Assembly: GCA_903913345.1 (NCBI GenBank)
Contig: CAIWLA010000378.1
Coordinates: forward strand, 1-5,459
Source of the DNA: an uncultured Magnetococcales bacterium
GTDB taxonomy: Bacteria; Pseudomonadota; Magnetococcia; Magnetococcales; Magnetaquicoccaceae
Direction: 5' to 3'
DNA length: 5,459 nt
Shown: positions 1 to 5,459 of the stretch, in pieces
How the letters are laid out: every line of letters begins with the position of its first letter
How positions within the stretch are numbered: position 1 is the first letter of the stretch
Notes under the pieces: model-generated
Seen by the model: only the letters and a program-made list of their open reading frames with translations
Databases searched by the model: none
Told to the model about the DNA's origin: nothing
Made by a program: the position numbers and the translations under genes

Positions 1-1627
1 CATAACGGGGACCGCTTCCGCCCTCTGGAACCATCCAGGTCAGGTTGCGGGTGGGAGCCATGATGTCGCAGGTTTTGCAATGCAGACAGTTGGAGCCATT
101 GATCTGGAGTCTGGGCAGGCCATGCGCATCGGCCCGTATTTCAAAAACCCCGGCGGGACAGTAGCGCGTTTCTGGAGAACCGTAGCACACAGGATGGATG
201 GCACCGGGCAACGTGCCATCCCTCAGATGCAGATGAACGGGTTGATCCTCCCGGTGGGAGAGGTGGGACAACGCGATGGAGGTGGTCCGATCAAAGGTGA
301 CCACCCCATCCGGCTGGGGATGGTGGATGGGATCCTGGCGATCCTTCTCCTCCAGGGCCGGGCAACCCCTTTTTGTCTGCAAGGTCCAGGGTGCCCGGCC
401 ACGCAAGAGGCCGCTCTCCAGCGCGGCATGGGCCAGACCCGGCCATAATCCCCATTCAAAGCCCGGACGAATATTGCGGGCGGCATACAGCTCCTGCCAC
501 AACCCGCTGGCCTGCAACCGGGAGAGATAGTGGGCAACCTCCCCGCCCCGCTGCGCCCTTGAGGGCAACCAGAGGGCATGAATCGCCTCGGCCGCCATCA
601 CCCCGGACTGTATCGCACCGTGAATCCCCTTCATCTTTTCAACATTGAGAAAACCGGCCGCATCCCCCACCAGGAGACCCCCCGGAAAAGCGAGTTCGGG
701 AATCGCCTGATAGCCGCCCTCGGACAGGGTGCGGGCACCATAGGCCACACGACGCCCGGTGGCCAGGAGAGGCCGGATGGCCGGGTGGCTCTTGAAACGT
801 TGCATCGCCTCGAACGGCGAAAACCAGGGGTTTTGATAGTCCAGACCAACGATCAGGCCGATGGCCAGCCGATTGTCTCGGCAATGATAGAGAAAACCAC
901 CCCCATACACCGCCTCCGGCAGCGGCCAACCCACGGTATGGACCACCTTGCCAACCACATGCCGCTGGGGATCCACCGCCCACAGCTCCTTGATCCCCAG
1001 GGCATAGGATTGGGGATGGCATCGCTGGCGCAAGGCAAACCGTTCAAACAGCATCCGGGTCAGGGAACCCCGGCATCCCTCGGCAAAAATGGTCTGCCGG
1101 GCATGGAGTTCAACCCCCTCCTGAAACGAAGGGGAGGCCTCGCCTTTTTTGTTCAACCCCCGTTTGCCGGTGACCACGCCACAGACGGCACCCTCCGGGT
1201 CATACAAAATCTCTGCCGCCGCGAAACCGGGAAACAGTTCCACCCCCAGCTTCTCCGCCTCTTCGCCCAGCCAACGGCATAACGCCCCCAGACTGACGAT
1301 CACATTGCCCCGGTTGCCCATTCGCGGCGGTACGGGCAGGGCAAAGGCACGGTTGGGCGTCAAAAACAGCCGGTGATCCTCCGTGACGGGGGTGGCCAAT
1401 GGTCCCCCCATCGCCTGCCCATTCGGCCACAACCCGGCAAGGGCCGTCGGCTCCATCACCGCCCCGGAGAGGATATGGGCACCGATGGCGGATCCCTTCT
1501 CCAACAGACAGACCGACCGATCCACGCCGTCTGCACGCGCCAATTGTTTGAGTTTGATGGCGGCACTCAGACCGGCCGGTCCCGCACCCACCACCACCAC
1601 ATCAAAATCGACCCGTTCACGGTTCAT
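1..1627 (-). CDS. etfQO: Electron transfer flavoprotein-ubiquinone oxidoreductase (ETF-QO), 3' end cut by the window
   Basis: ETF-QO is a membrane-associated FAD and 4Fe-4S enzyme that takes electrons from reduced ETF (fed by acyl-CoA and other flavin dehydrogenases) and reduces ubiquinone. I translated the minus strand from 1627 to base 2: 542 codons with no stop or frameshift. Seen: an N-terminal FAD dinucleotide-binding motif GAGPAG at residues 14-19 after a hydrophobic beta strand; the family stretches LGIKELW (about 210-216) and HTVGWPL; a second FAD motif VGDAAGFLN with Asp322; and the C-terminal ferredoxin-like domain with Cys490 (RYCPAG) and Cys514, Cys517, Cys520 (NCLHCKTCD), all four expected cluster ligands. 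It ends in the window at EGGSGPRY, so by comparison with the family only a few residues are missing. An in-frame ATG at 1633 also exists, but the AGGA Shine-Dalgarno (complement of 1634-1637) abuts it and sits an ideal 6 bases from the ATG at 1627. No etfA or etfB is in the window. The identification is very secure. Confidence 0.96.
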   Translation of the reverse strand, partial: MNRERVDFDVVVVGAGPAGLSAAIKLKQLARADGVDRSVCLLEKGSAIGAHILSGAVMEPTALAGLWPNGQAMGGPLATPVTEDHRLFLTPNRAFALPVPPRMGNRGNVIVSLGALCRWLGEEAEKLGVELFPGFAAAEILYDPEGAVCGVVTGKRGLNKKGEASPSFQEGVELHARQTIFAEGCRGSLTRMLFERFALRQRCHPQSYALGIKELWAVDPQRHVVGKVVHTVGWPLPEAVYGGGFLYHCRDNRLAIGLIVGLDYQNPWFSPFEAMQRFKSHPAIRPLLATGRRVAYGARTLSEGGYQAIPELAFPGGLLVGDAAGFLNVEKMKGIHGAIQSGVMAAEAIHALWLPSRAQRGGEVAHYLSRLQASGLWQELYAARNIRPGFEWGLWPGLAHAALESGLLRGRAPWTLQTKRGCPALEEKDRQDPIHHPQPDGVVTFDRTTSIALSHLSHREDQPVHLHLRDGTLPGAIHPVCYGSPETRYCPAGVFEIRADAHGLPRLQINGSNCLHCKTCDIMAPTRNLTWMVPEGGSGPRY

Positions 1628-1633
1628 GGCCAT

Positions 1634-1637
1634 TCCT
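1634..1637 (-). promoter_or_regulatory. Ribosome binding site of ETF-QO; decides the start
   Basis: On the minus strand AGGA lies 6 bases upstream of the ATG at 1627. It directly touches the alternative in-frame ATG at 1633, which is too close for normal initiation, so 1627 is preferred. Confidence 0.6.
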
Positions 1638-1662
1638 GACAGAAAAACGGTTCAAAACAACA

Positions 1663-1685
1663 AAAAGCGGGCATCCGGTCTGCCC
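1663..1685 (-). terminator. Small terminator-like hairpin in the ETF-QO leader (possible attenuator)
   Basis: Read leftward, GGGCA (complement of 1681-1685) pairs with TGCCC (complement of 1669-1673) around a 7-base loop, followed by GC, TTTTT and a further T-rich run (complement of about 1650-1666). That is the layout of an intrinsic terminator, but the stem is only 5 bp. It lies upstream of ETF-QO in its own direction of transcription. It could attenuate ETF-QO or stop antisense transcripts coming from the right-hand genes, or be chance. Confidence 0.3.
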
Positions 1686-1691
1686 ATCGCA

Positions 1692-1720
1692 TTGACCAGG
1701 GGTGCATCCTCTGCTACCTT
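1692..1720 (+). promoter_or_regulatory. Candidate sigma70-type promoter for the sugar kinase / glycosyltransferase pair
   Basis: A -35-like TTGACC (1692-1697, five of six consensus bases) is followed after 17 bases by TACCTT (1715-1720), which keeps the T, A and final T of a -10 box. Transcription would start near 1727, giving a leader of roughly 55 bases before the ATG at 1783. The -10 is weak, so this is a prediction from spacing and the good -35. Confidence 0.42.
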
Positions 1721-1782
1721 TGCCAGAGGATTCGGGGGGGCGATGGCTCCAGAAAAACATCCCACAGCCATGGATACGATCA

Positions 1783-3312
1783 ATGCCAGAGACACAAAAG
1801 ATTTTATCTCTTCAGGAACTCGGAGAAAAGGCCCTCTCCTATCGACAACAGGGCAAACGGGTTGTGCTCTGTCATGGCGTGTTCGATCTGCTCCATCCGG
1901 GCCACGTGCGCCACCTGCAAAAGGCACTCCAGATGGGCGATGTGTTGCTGGTGACCGTCACCGCCGACCCCTTTGTCAACAAAGGACCGGGACGCCCGGT
2001 CTTTCCCGATACCTTGCGGGCCGAGAGTCTGGCCGCCCTGGCCGCCGTCCATTTTGTCGCCATCCATCACGGTCCCACCGCCGTTCCCGTCATTCATGCG
2101 GTACAACCCCACATTTATGTCAAGGGCCAGGACTATAAAAATCTGGAACAGGATCTCACCGGCAATATTGCCCCCGAACAACAGGCCGTCGAGAGCCATG
2201 GCGGACGGCTCTGTTATACGGAAGAGATCATGTTCAGCTCCTCCCGCCTCATCAACGACTATCTGGATGTCTTCTCCCCCGCCACCAAGGAGTATCTGAC
2301 CCATTTCAAGGCGGAAAACCAGGCGGACCAGATTATCAGCCGGGTCCAGTCGCTCAGAAAAAGTCGCGTGTTGGTGGTGGGCGAGGCCATCGTCGATGAA
2401 TATTGCTACGTCACCCCCATGGGAGTGGTCGGCAAGGGGGTCAATGTGGTCGCCAGCAAATATGGCTCCACGGAACAGTTTGCCGGCGGTTCCCTCGCCG
2501 TTGCCAACCATCTGGCCGGTTTCGTGGACCAGGTCACCCTGCTGACCGGACTGGGCACCAACGACCGCCATGAACCCTTCATCCGTTCCAAACTGGCCGC
2601 CAACATTCAGCCGGTATTCTACTATTATGAATCGGCTCCCACCCTGGTCAAAAGGCGTTTTGTCGATGAAGGGATGAACAAACTCTTCGAGCTGTATTTC
2701 TATGAAGAGGAGTCCCTCTCGACCGCCATGGAGGCGGACATGTGTCGTTGGCTGGCCACCCAGGCGGCCCACTTTGACGTGGTCGTCGTCCCGGATTATG
2801 GCAACGGCCTGATCTCCCAGAAAATGGTCCAGACCCTGTGCGACCATGCCCGTTTTCTGGCGGTCAACACCCAGGTCAATGGGGGCAACCGGGGCTATCA
2901 TGTCATCACCCGCTATCCCAGGGCCGATTTTGTCGCCATCAATGAACCGGAGCTGCGCCTGGCCGCCCACAACCGTTTTGGTTCGCTGGAGTCGCTGGCC
3001 CAGAAAATCAGTGCCGACGTACAGGCCAGACAGTTGGCCGTCACCCGTGGGACACTGGGTGCCCTGCTGCTGGACAACCAGACCGGCCTCTTTCACGCCA
3101 CCCCTGCCCTCTCCACCCAGGTGGTCGATCGGGTGGGGGCCGGTGACAGCTTTCTGGCCTTTGCCAGTCTGGCACTGGGCAACGGATTCTCCCCAGAGTT
3201 GTCCCTCTTCCTGGGCAGTGCCGCCGCCGCTTTGGATGTGCAAATCGTCTGCAACCGGGAACCCATCACCCCCGTGCCCCTGTTCAAATATATCACCACA
3301 CTGCTCAAATAA
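1783..3312 (+). CDS. Bifunctional nucleotidyltransferase / PfkB-family sugar kinase (HldE-like, domains in reverse order)
   Basis: Predicted cytoplasmic enzyme of 509 residues that both phosphorylates a sugar and attaches a nucleotide, as in ADP-heptose synthesis. Residues about 25-165 form a cytidylyltransferase-type domain with the HxGH signature in GVFDLLHPGH (His38, His41), YVKGQDY (112-118) and a late SSSRLI motif (152-157). Residues about 195-505 form a ribokinase/PfkB domain with a GG motif at 235-236, PDYGNG (337-342) and DRVGAGDSF (449-457), where Asp455 is the expected catalytic base. In classical HldE the kinase comes first; here it comes second. The kinase reads GGSLAVAN where HldE has GGAANVA, and DYGNG where HldE has DYxKG, so it belongs to a divergent subfamily and its substrate need not be heptose. 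I chose the ATG at 1783 because conserved-looking sequence begins just after it and a GGA lies 8 bases upstream; a GTG at 1702 would add 27 residues. It is followed after 18 bases by a glycosyltransferase gene, probably in one operon. Confidence 0.88.
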   Translation: MPETQKILSLQELGEKALSYRQQGKRVVLCHGVFDLLHPGHVRHLQKALQMGDVLLVTVTADPFVNKGPGRPVFPDTLRAESLAALAAVHFVAIHHGPTAVPVIHAVQPHIYVKGQDYKNLEQDLTGNIAPEQQAVESHGGRLCYTEEIMFSSSRLINDYLDVFSPATKEYLTHFKAENQADQIISRVQSLRKSRVLVVGEAIVDEYCYVTPMGVVGKGVNVVASKYGSTEQFAGGSLAVANHLAGFVDQVTLLTGLGTNDRHEPFIRSKLAANIQPVFYYYESAPTLVKRRFVDEGMNKLFELYFYEEESLSTAMEADMCRWLATQAAHFDVVVVPDYGNGLISQKMVQTLCDHARFLAVNTQVNGGNRGYHVITRYPRADFVAINEPELRLAAHNRFGSLESLAQKISADVQARQLAVTRGTLGALLLDNQTGLFHATPALSTQVVDRVGAGDSFLAFASLALGNGFSPELSLFLGSAAAALDVQIVCNREPITPVPLFKYITTLLK

Positions 3313-3330
3313 CGGGGGGTCGGCATCACC

Positions 3331-5304
3331 GTGGATAATCCTTTCCCATCCGATCTGCGCGAGGCCATCGCCCTCTATCAGGCTGGCCAGATCACGGCCG
3401 CCGCCGAGGCCTTTGAAAACTGTCTGCTCCGCTACCCGGACCATCTCCACGTCCTGCATATTTACGCCCTGTTTCTGAGCGAAACCAAGACCTATGACCG
3501 GGCGATCGAACTCCTCTCCCAGGCACTGATCCTCCAACCCGATGATCCACAAATGTTGACCAGCCTGGGCATTGCCTGCAAAGAACAGGGCCGCTGGGAG
3601 GAAGGCGTGACCGTCCTCAAAAGGGCACTCACCCTGGCCCCCCATCTGGTGGAGGCCAATACCCACCTCAGCGAAATTTTCTTGAACCAGAATCAGCCCG
3701 ACCTGGCCATCGCCTCTCTCCAACAGGCCCTGGCGGTGGCACCCCAGGATGTCATGACCCATTTTTTGTTGGCGAGGGCGTATGAGATCCAGCACAGAAT
3801 GGTCCTCTCTCACCTCCATGCTGCCCTCTCTGCCCATTATTTGCAACCACAAACCTCTGGATATGTCGACAATGCCAACCATTGGGATGCCTTTTTTCTG
3901 GATGGTCAACAGGCACTGGAGACCGCCAGACAAAACCATCGGTTGCAGCAGACCATTGCCGTCACCGGGCGACAGATTTGCTATCACCTGGGAGAGAGGA
4001 TGGCCGATGCCCCCCCCCATTGCATCCCGGTTTCCCCCTCCAATCTGGTCCCCTTTTTTAAAACGACCCGCTTGCGACCGCCGCACATCCTGATTTTCGA
4101 CCTGAGAGATCCCGAACAGTGTGCCCTGGCAACCGAAATTGCCAAACTCCTGGATGCCATCGCCCTCTATCGCAAAACCGAAGCGTACCATCAGTTGTCC
4201 ATCAGCAAACAGCTCGCGCCGGGCGTTCCGGCCCCAGGAGAGCCGTGGCGCATTTTTCTGCCCGCCTCCCGGTTGACAACCGTGATGCAATACTGCTCCG
4301 CCGGGTTGGCCGAATCCTTCCGCCAGGCGGGATGTGAGGTGTTGTTGGTCCGTGAAGAGAATGATATGGAAGGGCATGATCTCCTCCACGTGCAAAACGC
4401 ATACAATGGATTCAATCCGCATATTGTGGTCCAGATCAACCATATCAATAACGACTATCTGCACGATCAGGTCTTCAATATTATCTGGTTCCAGGATCCC
4501 ATGCCGGCCATCCGCGCCAAAAAGCCGCTTTATACGCGGGATCGGGACATCTTTTTTACCATGTCCAATTTTGAACCCCTGCTGGATGGCTGTCACATAC
4601 ACAACTATCAGGTTCAGAATCAATGTGTGGATAATAATATATATAAAACATATCCCGATGTGGTGCGCAGCAATAAAATTGTCTTTGCAGGCACCGACCC
4701 GGACAATGCCTTTGGCCATTTACTCTCTTCCCACCCACGGGTGGCCGACGATCTGTTTGCCACGCTGGATGCCATCACCGATGCCGCCCGGCAGATCACC
4801 CTCTCGGACCTGCACGGGGTGGCGGAACGCCATCAGATTGATTTCAATCCGGTTGTGTATGATCTGTTTTATTATTATGTACGCAAAAGGGCTGTACACT
4901 GGATCTGCTCCGCCGGGCCAGGCATGGCGGAGATATATGGCACACGATGGGAGAAGGATGCGATGGTGCAACCCTTCTACAAAGGTCAACTCACCCACGG
5001 GGAGGCGTTGGCGCGAATGTACTCCTCCGCCAAATATGCCCTGGTGCCCGCCTCCAACATTCTCCACCTGCAACGTCTGGGGGAGGTGGCGGCCTGTGGT
5101 TGCATCCCCGTGGTGTTTGATGTGCGGGCCATCAGCCGACCCCCCTTGTGGGAAAATGAGGTGCTCTATTTCAGAAACCGGCAAACCCTCCTGGAGTCTC
5201 TGCACCGCCAGCCTCCTGGGGATCCCGCCGCCATTGCTGACTATATGTCCTATGACCATTTTGCCAGAGATATTTTGGAAAAGGTCAACGCTTTCCAGAA
5301 ATGA
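3331..5304 (+). CDS. TPR-repeat protein with C-terminal GT-B-type glycosyltransferase domain
   Basis: Predicted cytoplasmic protein of 657 residues without signal peptide or membrane segment. Residues about 6-140 hold four tandem 34-residue TPR units (about 6-38, 39-72, 73-106, 107-140), with a likely partial fifth to about 165; TPRs bind partner proteins or acceptors. Residues about 170-300 form a middle section I do not recognise. From about 305 a GT-B-like fold starts (WRIFLPAS, then a helix and GCEVLLV), and near the C-terminus RLGEVAACGCIPVVFD (582-597) matches the sugar-nucleotide-binding segment of GT4/CgeB-like transferases. Glu585 is the conserved acid, but the first Glu of the E-x7-E motif is absent (Ile577), as in Glyco_trans_1_2-type members. 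The GTG start is the first start codon after the in-frame TAA of the upstream gene, and the TPR begins at once. The Shine-Dalgarno is poor (a G run 11 bases upstream), suggesting translational coupling. A run of nine C lies at 4010-4018. The donor and acceptor are unknown. Confidence 0.8.
   Translation: MDNPFPSDLREAIALYQAGQITAAAEAFENCLLRYPDHLHVLHIYALFLSETKTYDRAIELLSQALILQPDDPQMLTSLGIACKEQGRWEEGVTVLKRALTLAPHLVEANTHLSEIFLNQNQPDLAIASLQQALAVAPQDVMTHFLLARAYEIQHRMVLSHLHAALSAHYLQPQTSGYVDNANHWDAFFLDGQQALETARQNHRLQQTIAVTGRQICYHLGERMADAPPHCIPVSPSNLVPFFKTTRLRPPHILIFDLRDPEQCALATEIAKLLDAIALYRKTEAYHQLSISKQLAPGVPAPGEPWRIFLPASRLTTVMQYCSAGLAESFRQAGCEVLLVREENDMEGHDLLHVQNAYNGFNPHIVVQINHINNDYLHDQVFNIIWFQDPMPAIRAKKPLYTRDRDIFFTMSNFEPLLDGCHIHNYQVQNQCVDNNIYKTYPDVVRSNKIVFAGTDPDNAFGHLLSSHPRVADDLFATLDAITDAARQITLSDLHGVAERHQIDFNPVVYDLFYYYVRKRAVHWICSAGPGMAEIYGTRWEKDAMVQPFYKGQLTHGEALARMYSSAKYALVPASNILHLQRLGEVAACGCIPVVFDVRAISRPPLWENEVLYFRNRQTLLESLHRQPPGDPAAIADYMSYDHFARDILEKVNAFQK
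4010..4018 (+). repeat. C9 homopolymer inside the glycosyltransferase gene
   Basis: Nine consecutive C bases encode part of Asp-Ala-Pro-Pro-His near residues 226-230. I read the shifted frames: one extra C leads to TAA at 4059-4061, and one lost C leads to TGA at 4091-4093. Either change would leave the TPR part and remove the whole glycosyltransferase domain. Confidence 0.9.
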
Positions 5305-5310
5305 AATGAA

Positions 5311-5389
5311 CGGGGCTTCGCCCCGGACCCCTACCCGGGGCTTTGCCCCTGGACCCCAACAGGGGGGATAATCCCCCCTGTACCCCCTG
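5311..5389. repeat. Array of three GC-rich hairpin units
   Basis: Three hairpin units follow one another. Unit 1 has CGGGGC (5311-5316) pairing with GCCCCG (5320-5325) around TTC. Unit 2 has GGGGC (5337-5341) pairing with GCCCC (5345-5349) around TTT. Unit 3 has a perfect 9-bp stem, CAGGGGGGA (5360-5368) with TCCCCCCTG (5372-5380), around TAA. Each stem is followed by a related spacer (GGACCCCTAC, GGACCCCAAC, then TACCCCCTGAT), so they look like diverged copies of one unit. No T tract follows any of them on the plus strand, so they are not classical intrinsic terminators, although they could slow RNA polymerase or protect the 3' end of the operon message. Confidence 0.85.
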
Positions 5390-5418
5390 ATAAATAAAAA
5401 AAAAAGGGTGGAGGGGGT
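5382..5418. repeat. 7-bp inverted repeat enclosing an A tract
   Basis: ACCCCCT (5382-5388) is complementary to AGGGGGT (5412-5418). The 23-base loop contains the run of ten A at 5396-5405. Read leftward, the A tract becomes a T tract lying after the large palindrome at 5418-5449 but about a dozen bases from it, so a leftward terminator is possible though not typical. Confidence 0.5.
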
Positions 5419-5449
5419 CTGGGGGAGGCGGTTCACCGCCACCCCCAGA
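5418..5449. terminator. Strong imperfect palindrome, possible transcription terminator
   Basis: TCTGGGGG (5418-5425) pairs with CCCCCAGA (5442-5449), then after one A-A mismatch GGCGG (5427-5431) pairs with CCGCC (5436-5440) around a TTCA loop: 13 bp in all. There is no T tract on its right side. On the minus strand a T-rich run lies about 12 bases beyond it. It may be a terminator for a convergent gene outside the window or a further member of the hairpin repeat family. Confidence 0.45.
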
Positions 5450-5459
5450 AATGGACGAA

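Larger units (their letters stand above)
1628..1782. other. Divergent intergenic region
   Basis: This 155-base stretch separates the leftward ETF-QO gene from the rightward sugar-kinase gene. It holds the ETF-QO ribosome binding site, a small leftward terminator-like hairpin, a candidate rightward promoter and a run of seven G (1734-1740). An open frame continues upstream of 1783 from a GTG at 1702, but the encoded 27 residues are low in conservation-like features and would overlap the candidate promoter, so I treat this stretch as non-coding. I see no convincing leftward promoter for ETF-QO. Confidence 0.6.
5305..5459. other. Downstream intergenic region, no gene seen
   Basis: After the TGA at 5302-5304 I see no credible coding sequence to the window end. 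The open frames that cross it are extensions of shadow frames. The stretch is filled by short GC-rich hairpins, an A tract (5396-5405) and a larger imperfect palindrome. Confidence 0.75.

Noticed and set aside
578..1282. Plus-strand open frame of 234 codons
   Set aside because: It is antisense to a fully intact ETF-QO gene with all cofactor motifs, and its own translation resembles no protein family.
1702..1782. N-terminal extension of the sugar kinase from a GTG at 1702
   Set aside because: It would add 27 Pro-rich residues before the conserved part, overlaps the candidate promoter, and lacks properly spaced Shine-Dalgarno sequence. It cannot be fully excluded.
1383..2138. Plus-strand open frame of 251 codons, with a possible ATG at 1743 after a G run
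   Set aside because: It overlaps both ETF-QO and the nucleotidyltransferase domain in another frame, and the translation is low-complexity with no domain. The G run is too close to the ATG at 1743 to be a useful ribosome binding site.
1804..4719. Antisense open frame of 971 codons spanning both rightward genes, continuing past one stop to 5442
   Set aside because: It lies exactly codon-on-codon opposite the two sense genes. Stops there require sense TTA, CTA or TCA codons, which these genes almost never use; the single TTA Leu codon at 4720-4722 produces the break. The translation shows no domain I recognise, so it is a codon-bias artefact.
4334..5371. Plus-strand open frame of 345 codons
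   Set aside because: It lies in a shifted frame inside the glycosyltransferase gene and is rich in Arg, Ser, Pro, Cys and Trp, typical of a shadow frame in GC-rich DNA.
5311..5389. CRISPR array or tRNA-like structure in the hairpin-rich region
   Set aside because: Units are short, spacers are related rather than unique, and there is no cloverleaf or anticodon arm.

Overview
The window is GC-rich bacterial chromosome sequence holding three large protein genes and two intergenic stretches. I see no tRNA, rRNA, CRISPR array, transposase or phage gene. An electron-transfer-flavoprotein:ubiquinone oxidoreductase, an ADP-heptose-type sugar activation enzyme and a TPR-glycosyltransferase together suggest a respiring Gram-negative proteobacterium. 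The GC-rich hairpin array after the last gene resembles intergenic repeats I associate with magnetotactic Magnetococcales-like and some other proteobacterial genomes. That placement is inference only.

Layout. (1) Bases 1-1627, minus strand: nearly all of an ETF-QO gene, with only the last few codons off the left edge. (2) Bases 1628-1782: a divergent intergenic region with a plausible sigma70-type promoter pointing right and a small terminator-like hairpin pointing left. (3) Bases 1783-3312, plus strand: a two-domain enzyme with a nucleotidyltransferase first and a PfkB-type sugar kinase second, the reverse of the usual HldE order. (4) Bases 3331-5304, plus strand: a TPR protein with a C-terminal GT-B-type glycosyltransferase domain, only 18 bases after gene 3 and in the same reading frame. 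(5) Bases 5305-5459: non-coding DNA with at least four GC-rich hairpins and an A tract.

How the genes fit together. ETF-QO passes electrons from flavin dehydrogenases, through ETF, to the quinone pool; it is transcribed away from the other two and is probably unrelated to them. The right-hand pair looks like a two-gene operon: the first enzyme would phosphorylate and nucleotide-activate a sugar, and the second would transfer a sugar onto an acceptor recognised through its TPR repeats. A surface glycan or protein-glycosylation role is reasonable but unproven. The observations most worth checking are the inverted domain order with altered kinase motifs, a run of nine C inside the glycosyltransferase gene where slippage in either direction would remove the catalytic domain, and the hairpin array downstream. 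I found no clear evidence of an entirely new system.
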